Positions 8,763-16,163 of a stretch of 64,000 nucleotides of DNA are shown piece by piece. A program made the position numbers and the translations under genes. The notes beneath the pieces were generated by a model, which saw only the letters and a program-made list of their open reading frames with translations, was not told the DNA's origin and did no database searches. Each line of letters begins with the position of its first letter. The first letter of the stretch is position 1. Source of the DNA: Burkholderiales bacterium (GTDB taxonomy: Bacteria; Pseudomonadota; Gammaproteobacteria; Burkholderiales; SHXO01); the NCBI GenBank assembly GCA_020854105.1, contig JADZGB010000003.1:160392-224391 (forward strand), written 5' to 3'.

Positions 8763-9293
8763 CTACTGTGCGGCAAGCATGTGAAGTCTTGTGAAGTACA
8801 CGGCCCGCCGATAGGACTCGGACCCATAGTAATGGTGTTGTCTTCCTTGCCATAGTAGCGACCACACAACGCGCGCCAGTTGTCCCACGCGGCCAATCAC
8901 TTCAGCCTCAATAATCAACGTCATTCGATCGCCATCGGCCAATCCCAGATCCGTTCGAAGGTGGACTGGACTTACGATCTCGCACACGTGCAGTGGACAT
9001 CCGCGCCATCGATAGATCCATACAGGCCTCTCGGATCCGACCAGTTGCGCTTTCCACAGATATCTCAAGTCCCTGTCGAAGCGAACGGACTTCTCCGTCA
9101 CGAGCCGCAATGGCTCTTCTAGAACTAAGTTCAAAGAACCCGGCTGCAGATCGACCCCTACGAGTGCTCGCAACTCTCGGCTCTTCTCATTCATGATCAC
9201 CCGGGCCTGCGAGCGTCCCGACGCGACCACACCCTCTACGGTCACTCTGGCCGCCAACCCTCTGAGGTCGCGGCTAGCGGGGCGCGGAGGCAT
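8763..9293 (-). CDS. Protein resembling archaeal CTP-dependent riboflavin kinase (RibK/DUF120 fold)
   Basis: About 176 residues from ATG 9293; ATG 9308 is an alternative. The frame overlaps the previous gene by about 20 bases. Two blocks recall archaeal RibK. The first is VTVEGVVASGRSQARV leading to LVGVDLQPGSLNLVLEEP, like its EG-x-V-x-SG and PGTLN-x-x-L. The second is HVCEIVSPVHLRTDLGLADG plus D, like EIIAP-x-x-LRE-x-x-LKDGD near the C-terminus. The nucleotide-binding Gly-rich loop of true RibK (GLGEG) is altered to SGRSQA, so riboflavin kinase activity is doubtful. The fold similarity is from memory, not a search. Its place in a glycan operon suggests a sugar- or CTP-linked role. Confidence 0.6.
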   Translation of the reverse strand: MPPRPASRDLRGLAARVTVEGVVASGRSQARVIMNEKSRELRALVGVDLQPGSLNLVLEEPLRLVTEKSVRFDRDLRYLWKAQLVGSERPVWIYRWRGCPLHVCEIVSPVHLRTDLGLADGDRMTLIIEAEVIGRVGQLARVVWSLLWQGRQHHYYGSESYRRAVYFTRLHMLAAQ

Positions 9294-10569
9294 TGCAAAG
9301 CATTCCATCTCGAAACTTGTCTGAGCGCCACATTTCCTGGACAAGCCAAGTTGCAGCATCTTCTGGCCCTCGAGCGACAGTCTCTAGCTGGATCCACTTC
9401 GCGCCCCTCTTCTCGAACACCCGTGCGAGACTGTTGGACTGGTTTACCCTTTCTCGCGCAGAATCAGCGGTCAGTTCCCCAGGTCGTCTCTGCACCAGCA
9501 CTTCTATCGGCGCACTCACTTCCACTACCACATCCGGGAGTGGAAGCACCCACGAATACAGCCTCGATAGGTACTTCCCCTTTACTCCAAGAAAGGCGTA
9601 TTCGGGATATCGATCCACGAGCACGACACAATTTCGCGCAAGGAGGGTTCGTCTAAGCCGCCGGATAAGAAACTCTAACGGGAATAGCCAACCGAGGCAG
9701 AGCGCAAGCGCCGCATACCGCATCGGTAACCGGAGGCCCTCCGCGAACTTCCAGAACCGGTACACACCCGGAAGCATCCACTCGTTCGCCCCCAATCCCG
9801 CGTACAGACGAATAGCGGGTAGTTCGAGGGCTTTCTGAACTGCGTCCACCAAGGTCGACTTGCCCGCCCCATCGCATCCGACAAACAGCACGCAGTAAGC
9901 AGCCGGTCCCCATCGACGTGCAATTGTCGGTCTTACCTTCTTCTCGATCTTTGGCTTCTGGAAGGGGAAATGCTTATCTATGGCGTGACGAATTCTCCGA
10001 GGTGACGACACCCGATCGAACTCGCAGGCCGTTATGGCATCCGTGATGTCTCTGGCTGTGCGCACTCGATCCGGGAAACTTGCTAGCGAAGGGAGAAACT
10101 GTTCGATGTAGCGGCAAAGCTGCTCCAGTTGCCGGCGCTCCAGAGACATCCTTTCTACGAACGCACATTTTGCTGCGTATAGCAAGATCAGATGCCATGC
10201 CTCGGGGATTACACCCGACTCCGCCCGTACGGCTTTGTCCAGCGCCTCGGCTTGAAATGCAGCAATTCGATATGCGCTTTCTTGTTGATCCCAGAAGGCG
10301 AGCTCGAACTTCACGTGTAGACGTACAGGTCGCAGCCCAGGAACTTGTACGAAGTAGAAGAAATGGTGGGGATACTTGGTGGGTCTTGACTGTTGAAGCA
10401 CGCCTTTAGCCCGACAAAACGCTTCGAACTGTTCTGCGGCCGATAGCGGGATGTAGAGGTCCAGATCACCCCCCACACCGCCGGTGAACTCGGAAAGTAG
10501 AAGATACGGTACACCCTCAGACTCCAGCAATCCGAGTACTACAGCCTTTGCATGCTCTGTTCGATACAT
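9274..10569 (-). CDS. Fusion of a nucleotidyltransferase-like domain with a thymidylate kinase-like P-loop domain
   Basis: 431 residues in two parts. Residues 1 to about 200 resemble minimal nucleotidyltransferases: FTGGVGGDLDLYIP supplies a GG...DxD-like pattern and is followed by a helical region. From about residue 225, YCVLFVGCDGAGKSTLVDAV is a Walker A P-loop, CVVLVDRYPEYAFLG a DR-containing second motif, and RERVNQSNSLARVFEKRG a likely lid, as in thymidylate kinase-like proteins. Neither domain is near-complete enough to name a substrate. Codon use and GC are lower than in flanking housekeeping genes. It sits between a methyltransferase and the RibK-like gene, overlapping the latter. 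Possible role: activation or phosphorylation of a glycan substituent. Confidence 0.7.
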   Translation of the reverse strand: MYRTEHAKAVVLGLLESEGVPYLLLSEFTGGVGGDLDLYIPLSAAEQFEAFCRAKGVLQQSRPTKYPHHFFYFVQVPGLRPVRLHVKFELAFWDQQESAYRIAAFQAEALDKAVRAESGVIPEAWHLILLYAAKCAFVERMSLERRQLEQLCRYIEQFLPSLASFPDRVRTARDITDAITACEFDRVSSPRRIRHAIDKHFPFQKPKIEKKVRPTIARRWGPAAYCVLFVGCDGAGKSTLVDAVQKALELPAIRLYAGLGANEWMLPGVYRFWKFAEGLRLPMRYAALALCLGWLFPLEFLIRRLRRTLLARNCVVLVDRYPEYAFLGVKGKYLSRLYSWVLPLPDVVVEVSAPIEVLVQRRPGELTADSARERVNQSNSLARVFEKRGAKWIQLETVARGPEDAATWLVQEMWRSDKFRDGMLCNASAPR

Positions 10570-10593
10570 CTCTGCGGACTAATGAACGGAAAT

Positions 10594-11388
10594 TCACCAC
10601 GTTTTTCTTGCTGCAACTATCGACAGGTGGCCCACGACACCAGCCAGTAGACTATCCGTCCCACTTTCTACTCTTTCGACTAACCTGTTCGGCATGGCGA
10701 TGTTCAATATCTGGCTGACCTTCCAGACCAGAGCAAGCTCTTGTTTGATGCCCGATGCGGACTGGATGCGAGAAATCCGCTCGACTTGGAAGTTGCAGGC
10801 GGTTAACTTCGTCAATACGTCCTTATCGTCCAAAAGGAACTGATAGAAGTCCGCCGGTTCATGCTGGAAAGCGGGAAGCGTTCGGTAAACGCGGCATTTC
10901 GCTTTGAACCTTCTTAATGGCGACATGCTGGGATACGTCAGGAACAGATAGCCGCCTGTTTTTAAGACCCGCCACGCCTCTCGCAGCAGCATGTCGTACC
11001 CGCCCCAGAAATGCTCGATGACGCCGAAGGACCAGTACCCATCGAAGCTGCTCTCGTGGAACGGAAGCGCGAACACATTGCCGACCTGAACCTCGAAGTC
11101 CGGCCGCACACGGTTGATACGTCGCACGGTGTTCTCGGCGAAGTCGATCCCGGTTACAGCGTATCCTGCATCGACCAACGCCGCCACTTTTCCCGCGGCG
11201 CCGCAGCCGCCCTCGAGGATACTAGCGCCGGCCGGTAGATATGCGGCAGTCAAATCGACGAACGGACGGACCGATTCCAGGTTGTAGAGGCCGATCTGTT
11301 CGTCCTGCCACTTCTCGTCCCAGAATTTCGCGGTTGCGCTGTGACCTGTCTGGATGACGCAGCGTCGATTCCTATCGTAGTACTTCAC
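10594..11388 (-). CDS. Class I SAM-dependent methyltransferase
   Basis: 264 residues. The SAM-binding motif I is ASILEGGCGAAGKVAALVD, followed by acidic motif II (VTGIDFAENTV), FALPFHESSFDGYWSFGVIEH and AWRVLKTGGYLFLTYPS, the standard Methyltransf_11 order. The target could be a sugar hydroxyl, an amino group or a lipid headgroup; nothing here decides it. It lies 24 bases after the kinase fusion start and 12 bases before the preceding gene in transcription order. GC is low for this replicon: the 60-base line at 10681 has 31 G/C. Confidence 0.85.
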   Translation of the reverse strand: MKYYDRNRRCVIQTGHSATAKFWDEKWQDEQIGLYNLESVRPFVDLTAAYLPAGASILEGGCGAAGKVAALVDAGYAVTGIDFAENTVRRINRVRPDFEVQVGNVFALPFHESSFDGYWSFGVIEHFWGGYDMLLREAWRVLKTGGYLFLTYPSMSPLRRFKAKCRVYRTLPAFQHEPADFYQFLLDDKDVLTKLTACNFQVERISRIQSASGIKQELALVWKVSQILNIAMPNRLVERVESGTDSLLAGVVGHLSIVAARKTW

Positions 11389-11400
11389 TGCAGATCCCTG

Positions 11401-12627
11401 TCAATTGAGAATCGCATCCGCGACGCTGCGTATGTTCTCGGCCATGCCCTGCCCCGGCAGAATCCATTCGTACAGTCTCTGCGAATGCTCGCGCGCCGAT
11501 ACCTCGACGCGGTCCCAGTCGGCGGTGATGCGATGGAGCTGATCCGTGAGCGGGGAGTCGTCGTCGATGACGTGGTTCGAGCGGCGCACGCCGAGAACGT
11601 GCCGCTGCGTGTGCAGGTGCGCCTGCAACCGTGTCAGCATAGGCAAGGCCTCAGGCGCACGAATCTCCATCTGGGCTACAGGCAAGCCGAACAGCGCTGC
11701 GTCGAATGCGAACGTCGTCGCGATGTTCACCGAGATCCGCGCCTTGCTCAACTCCGCGATCCGCGCCGCATTGTACTCGGCCGTCAAGAGAATGTTCTCC
11801 TTCCTGTTGTTTTCGAAGTAGGCGCCGATGCTGACTTCTCCAGCCCGCCCGAGTGGGTCCAGCTCGCCGGGCACGCCGTTGGGCTTCGGCTTGACGAAGA
11901 CTGGCAGTCCGATCCTGGAGCATGCGCCGATCAAAGCGGAAGCAAAGAGCATCTCTTCGCGGAAGAGCTGCGGGTCCGAAGCGGAGCTCGACGTGAAAGG
12001 ATAGAGAACGTGGTGACCCAACGGGCGACCGGCGCGGGTGCAGAGGACTTCGGGATCGAGCAAATAGTCGAAGACGAACGGGTAGCTGATGCCGAAATGT
12101 TCGTCTCCCTGGCAGGCCCTCCAATCGTCAGCAAGATCGCCATTCCAGGTGAACACGAGGTGTGACTGATAGCCGGTGGCCCCGAACTTGGCCGGGTGAT
12201 CCCAACTTCCCGCAACTGTATACACCTGCACATCACGCGCGCAGAGGAGCCAGGGGACATTGCTCTTGGTGACGTGAACCACCTTTCGCGTTGGCAGCGG
12301 GTTCCGCAGCACGGCGGAAACCCCAAGCTTGCAGGCGGCATTGCGCTTGCGATTGCGCGCCTCTCCTCTGTTCACGACCGCACTTATCCGGCTTATCGCA
12401 GCGTGCGCCAGGCGTGCAGCACGATGCCGCCCCTCGAGCTCTTCGAGTGAGATGATGCTCCGGCCACGCCGAAGGATCTGATGAAACAGGCGCGCGACAG
12501 GCTGACTCACCACGAAGTGAACGGGCACCTCCCTGCTGAGCAGCTCCTCGATGTAGGGCGCCGCCGTCGAGAACTGCAGGGGCCACCGGCCGACGAAGGT
12601 CACGCCCTCCATGTACTGACGCTTCAC
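11401..12627 (-). CDS. Uncharacterised surface-carbohydrate protein, possibly a GT-B-like transferase
   Basis: 408 residues; I do not recognise the family with confidence. The sequence has no transmembrane helices or signal peptide. Features that recall CDP-glycerol glycerophosphotransferase or sialyltransferase-like GT-B proteins are VYTVAGSWDHPAKFG, HLVFTWNGDLADDW and a C-terminal block, ISVNIATTFAFDAALFGLPV, resembling the S/T-rich donor loop before a final helix. The gene overlaps the NeuA-like CMP-sugar synthetase gene by 4 bases, which suggests coupled translation. It is a good candidate for the enzyme that transfers the CMP-activated sugar. That is an inference from position. Confidence 0.65.
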   Translation of the reverse strand: MKRQYMEGVTFVGRWPLQFSTAAPYIEELLSREVPVHFVVSQPVARLFHQILRRGRSIISLEELEGRHRAARLAHAAISRISAVVNRGEARNRKRNAACKLGVSAVLRNPLPTRKVVHVTKSNVPWLLCARDVQVYTVAGSWDHPAKFGATGYQSHLVFTWNGDLADDWRACQGDEHFGISYPFVFDYLLDPEVLCTRAGRPLGHHVLYPFTSSSASDPQLFREEMLFASALIGACSRIGLPVFVKPKPNGVPGELDPLGRAGEVSIGAYFENNRKENILLTAEYNAARIAELSKARISVNIATTFAFDAALFGLPVAQMEIRAPEALPMLTRLQAHLHTQRHVLGVRRSNHVIDDDSPLTDQLHRITADWDRVEVSAREHSQRLYEWILPGQGMAENIRSVADAILN

Positions 12628-13361
12628 GCTGGGCCCTGCTCACCCTGAGAGGCGAGCGCGTCTGCCATGAGCAGGCCGGCAAGGCGCAAGTCCAGCGGCT
12701 CGTCGATGTTCACGACGGGTCGCTCGATGATCACCGCGGCACAGTTGCGCTCGACGATCGCTCCGTGTTCGAAGAGCGTTTCGCGTCGCACGGCGTAGCA
12801 GATCCCGTTCCGGTGGTAGTAGGCGGGGATGGTCTGCCGGATGGAGTGGCGGGCACCCTCCGGCAGGTAGAAACCGATGCGGCCCTCGGTGTCGAGGACG
12901 AGAGTCTTGTGGGGCGTGTAGTGTGCAGGCGTCCTACTGACGGTGGCTGCCGCCTCGTGCCCATTCAGCATCAGCGCGGCGATCGTGCGCTCGAGATCGG
13001 CCACGCTGCGAAGCGGACTGGTGGGCTCGAGCAGAAGCGAGCAGTCGAAGCGCACGCCGTAGTGTCGCTCGGACTGGGTCCAGGCATGCCGCCACATGTC
13101 GGCAGAGCTGGAGCGATCTCCAGCGAGGTCGACCGGACGCATGAACGGCACGTCGATGCCGCAGGCGCGCCCTTCGGAAGCGATCTCTTCGTCGTCCGTG
13201 GACAGTACGACGTGATCGATCCACGAAGCCGCGCGTGCCACCCTTGACGCCCAGCCGACCAGCGACACCCCCTCGATCCGCGCCAGATTCTTGCGCGGGA
13301 TCGACTTACTGCCCCCTCGTGCCGGGATCACCGCCAGCACCTTCATCCCGTCCCACGTCAT
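12624..13361 (-). CDS. CMP-nonulosonate cytidylyltransferase (NeuA/LegF/PseF family)
   Basis: 245 residues from ATG 13361, chosen because it forms an ATGA overlap with the preceding gene; an internal ATG at 13346 gives MKVLAVIPARGGSK directly. The family's CTP-binding block IPARGGSKSIPRKN is intact, followed by VVLSTDDEEIA, LLLEPTSPLRS and NIDEPLDLRLA. The reaction is CTP plus a 2-keto-3-deoxy-nonulosonic acid giving the CMP-sugar and pyrophosphate. With the NeuB- and NeuC-like genes in the same operon it supplies the activated acidic sugar for the surface glycan. Which nonulosonate is made is not determined. Confidence 0.88.
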   Translation of the reverse strand: MTWDGMKVLAVIPARGGSKSIPRKNLARIEGVSLVGWASRVARAASWIDHVVLSTDDEEIASEGRACGIDVPFMRPVDLAGDRSSSADMWRHAWTQSERHYGVRFDCSLLLEPTSPLRSVADLERTIAALMLNGHEAAATVSRTPAHYTPHKTLVLDTEGRIGFYLPEGARHSIRQTIPAYYHRNGICYAVRRETLFEHGAIVERNCAAVIIERPVVNIDEPLDLRLAGLLMADALASQGEQGPA

Positions 13362-14365
13362 GGCGAGACCGTCACGCTCGATCCATCGGCGCTGCTGCGC
13401 CGTATTGCCTCGATGACCGTCAGCACCCGTAGGCCATCGGCAAGCGAGCACGTCGGCTGCGCGCCGTCTCCGTCGAGCAGTGCGAGAAACTCCCTCGCCA
13501 CGTCCACGAACATGTCGTTGCGCTCGCACTCGAAGGCCTCTATTCGATCCCAGCCCTCTGGCTTCGTCCCGATCGCGATCTGGTTGGGCGCCGCGGTCCA
13601 CAGCATCGAGCCGAATTCGCCGACGAAGCGGATGAATTTCTCGTGGGGCCTGCCGTACAGATCGAGATGCAAGCTCACGCGCAGACCCCCTGGATATGCC
13701 ATGAGCACGTCCACGTTGTCGTCGGTCTCGATCTCCAAACTGCTGAGCTTGTCGATGCGTCCAGACAGCTTCTCCGGCATTCCGAACATCCACAGGGCAA
13801 GGTCGATCCAGTGGCTCTCATCGAGAAGGGCACCCCCGCCCTCCGTGCTGCTCGCCATGAAGAAGTCCTGGTATCGCTCCCACGGGTGCCAGTCGGCAAG
13901 ATGTGCCGACATGTGGAACTGTACGTGGCGCAGTTCCCCGATCACGCACGCGTCCAGCAGTTCGCGCACGCGGCGCAGCGGCGGCCACCAGCGCCAGGTG
14001 TAGCCCAACAGCACGGGGACGGACTCAGCTCGAGCGCCCGCTTCCAGGCGGGCCGCGGAGCCAAGGTCCGGCGACACCGGCTTCTCCAGCAGCACCGGGA
14101 TGCCCGCGCGCAAGGCCGCCAGCGCTTGATCGACGTGCACGTGGGGAGGCGAACAGATGACCACCCCATCGAATCGGTCGGCACCCAGCGCCGCGCCGAT
14201 CTCCGGGTAGCCGGCGTGCGCCTTGGCCTCCCGCGCGAGCTCCTGGCGCCGCTCGGCACGAGGATCCACGCACGACACGCTGCAGCCGAGCGCGGAGAAA
14301 TTGCGCGCGTGCCGCCTGCCAACGCTGCCACTGCCGACGATGAGAATGTGCGGGGCCTGGTTCAT
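13358..14365 (-). CDS. Gfo/Idh/MocA family oxidoreductase
   Basis: 335 residues. The N-terminal dinucleotide fold, ILIVGSGSVGRRHARNF, is followed by VVICSPPHVH and the family's catalytic-lysine block VLLEKPVSPD. The C-terminal substrate domain includes GALLDESHWIDLALWMFG, where an acidic/His pair is normally catalytic. These enzymes oxidise or reduce pyranoses or sugar nucleotides. The gene overlaps the formyltransferase gene and the NeuA-like gene by 4 bases each, so it probably acts on the same sugar before or at activation. Related genes occur in nonulosonate loci, but substrate is unknown. Confidence 0.85.
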   Translation of the reverse strand: MNQAPHILIVGSGSVGRRHARNFSALGCSVSCVDPRAERRQELAREAKAHAGYPEIGAALGADRFDGVVICSPPHVHVDQALAALRAGIPVLLEKPVSPDLGSAARLEAGARAESVPVLLGYTWRWWPPLRRVRELLDACVIGELRHVQFHMSAHLADWHPWERYQDFFMASSTEGGGALLDESHWIDLALWMFGMPEKLSGRIDKLSSLEIETDDNVDVLMAYPGGLRVSLHLDLYGRPHEKFIRFVGEFGSMLWTAAPNQIAIGTKPEGWDRIEAFECERNDMFVDVAREFLALLDGDGAQPTCSLADGLRVLTVIEAIRRSSADGSSVTVSP

Positions 14366-15171
14366 GCGAACCCTTCATCGCGGATCGGCCACCGCGCATC
14401 GTCCGCCGCACGGTTGGCGAGGTACCGACTCAGCATTCCGCTGTCGAGATTCGACCACATGCGGCGCACGGCATCTGCATGGAAATCGCTGCGGCGGTAG
14501 ACCTTTCCGATGCTGAGGTCCTGTCCTGCCGGCTGCAGGCTCCCCTGCGCGTAACGCCCCAGGCTGACGGCGAGCGCGCCGACCCCTGCCACGATTGCCT
14601 TGATGCCCAGTTCGTGCGCCCGATCGTCGGCTTCGGGCACCGGTCGCACCTGCGCCAGCACCGCACCCGCATCGACTTTTTGCACGGCAAGGTGAATCGT
14701 GCAGCCCACGCAGGCGGGAACGCCATCTACCAGGGGCCAGAAGTTGGTGCCCGCGCCTCGGTAATAGGGTGACAGCCCCAGATGCATGTTCACCATCCGT
14801 CCTTCGTACATCGAGAGCAGGGGTGGACGTAGGATGCCTGTCCCATAGAGGACAATGAAGTGCGGCGCTTTCTGCTCGATCCAGTTTACGGCACGGGGTC
14901 CATTGATGTCGTCCTGCAGCAGTTCGAAGCGGTCGACAGCAGGGAAATCGCACTCGCCAAGCAGCCGCCGTTCGACCTCCGCGCGCTCGCGCAGATGCTT
15001 GTCGATCACCTCACGATCCGCCTCCTCCTGGACGGTCCGCTCATCGACAGCGCCTCGCTTGTTCTGCGACACGATCCCAACCAGGTTCAGCGCACCCGCC
15101 AATCGCTGAGCGACGAAACGATGCCGCCTGGAGTCGGCGGTCAGCAGCAGGACGCGCGGTTGGGGACGCAT
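14362..15171 (-). CDS. Formyltransferase-family protein (Formyl_trans_N)
   Basis: 269 residues from ATG 15171, 4 bases after the deacetylase stop; the ORF-track start lies inside that gene. The fold's catalytic set is visible: NMHLGLSPYYRGAGTN carries the Asn and His of the N-x-H motif, and VQKVDAGAVLAQ carries the Asp. It begins RVLLLTADSRRHRF like methionyl-tRNA and UDP-4-amino-sugar formyltransferases, but lacks an obvious OB-fold C-terminal domain. Such enzymes in glycan loci place an N-formyl group from N10-formyl-THF on an amino sugar. An amino group for it could be exposed by the adjacent deacetylase. Target unproven. Confidence 0.82.
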   Translation of the reverse strand: MRPQPRVLLLTADSRRHRFVAQRLAGALNLVGIVSQNKRGAVDERTVQEEADREVIDKHLRERAEVERRLLGECDFPAVDRFELLQDDINGPRAVNWIEQKAPHFIVLYGTGILRPPLLSMYEGRMVNMHLGLSPYYRGAGTNFWPLVDGVPACVGCTIHLAVQKVDAGAVLAQVRPVPEADDRAHELGIKAIVAGVGALAVSLGRYAQGSLQPAGQDLSIGKVYRRSDFHADAVRRMWSNLDSGMLSRYLANRAADDARWPIRDEGFA

Positions 15172-15175
15172 TCTG

Positions 15176-16156
15176 CTAGCACTGGAACCAAGCTGCCACG
15201 GGGAGACGGTGCGGCAGGTCTGCGAGAGACCAGGCAGAAGCGTTTCCACCGGGCATGTCGCTGTTGGAGAAGCGGGCGAGCAACAGAGGGCGCTTCAGAT
15301 CGAGATTGGTGGCGCGCTCCATCGTGAAGCCGAAGTTCATCCCCGCTTCCATGGAGAGGCGTGCCACCTCTTCGGACACGGCGGTGCGTCCCCCGTACGG
15401 ATAACTGACGCCCTGGATGCGACTGCATCCCCAAGCGGTGAGCAGGTCGAGGGACAGGGTGAGTTGGATGCTTGCCTCGTGCGCGGTCAACTGCGCGAGC
15501 GGCAGGTGGTCGTGCCCGTGCGTGCCGATGCAGCCCTCGTGCGCCAGCGCAGCGACCATGGCCATCGACATGTAGAGCGACTCCGACACGCTCGCCTCCT
15601 CGCTTCCGAACATCCTGCGAAAGACGTTCGCGATGAGCGCATCCCGCTGCGCTTCACCCAACACGAAATTGAGCAGGTATTTCACGCGCGCGGTGGGCGC
15701 TTCGTCGTATCGATATTGGCGAACGGCCTGGTCATGCAAATCGTCCGGAATCGCGCAATCGAACTGCGCCAGCATCCCCTCGACCTGCAGCGCCATTTCT
15801 TCCGGGGGCGTGTGCGCCCGCACCATGTGCAGCTGATGCACACGGCTGACGGTGCGCTCGGCGATGGGTCGGGTATTGACGTAGAAGATCGCCGGAATTC
15901 CCTTGCGCTGGAGAATCGGCCATGCATGGTCGTACTGTTCACGCAGGCCGTCATCAAAGGTCACGACCAGGGCATTGCGGGCAAGCGAGCGCGCTCCCAT
16001 CACTGTCGAGCGGATGTCGTCGCCCGACACGTACGTGAACACCCTGCTCAGTTGGTCGAGCTGGTTCTCGAACTCGCGCGGGGTTACGCCGTGTATGCCG
16101 GGATACGGCGCGGAATACTCGGGCCTGACGTAATGGAAGTTGATGGCGGTCAGCAT
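15176..16156 (-). CDS. Polysaccharide deacetylase (NodB homology/CE4-like)
   Basis: 326 residues from ATG 16156, 7 bases after the upstream stop. The NodB motif 1 is present as VVTFDDGLREQYD, motif 2 as GTHGHDHLPLA (HxxxH), and a Pro-rich motif 3 as GVSYPYGGR. There is no signal peptide or membrane anchor, so it should act in the cytoplasm on a small substrate such as an N-acetylated sugar or nucleotide sugar, not on exported polymer. Context: the thiamine-diphosphate enzyme precedes it and the formyltransferase follows, consistent with removal of an N-acetyl group and replacement by another acyl group. That scheme is inference. Confidence 0.82.
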   Translation of the reverse strand: MLTAINFHYVRPEYSAPYPGIHGVTPREFENQLDQLSRVFTYVSGDDIRSTVMGARSLARNALVVTFDDGLREQYDHAWPILQRKGIPAIFYVNTRPIAERTVSRVHQLHMVRAHTPPEEMALQVEGMLAQFDCAIPDDLHDQAVRQYRYDEAPTARVKYLLNFVLGEAQRDALIANVFRRMFGSEEASVSESLYMSMAMVAALAHEGCIGTHGHDHLPLAQLTAHEASIQLTLSLDLLTAWGCSRIQGVSYPYGGRTAVSEEVARLSMEAGMNFGFTMERATNLDLKRPLLLARFSNSDMPGGNASAWSLADLPHRLPVAAWFQC

Positions 16157-16163
16157 CGGGGAT

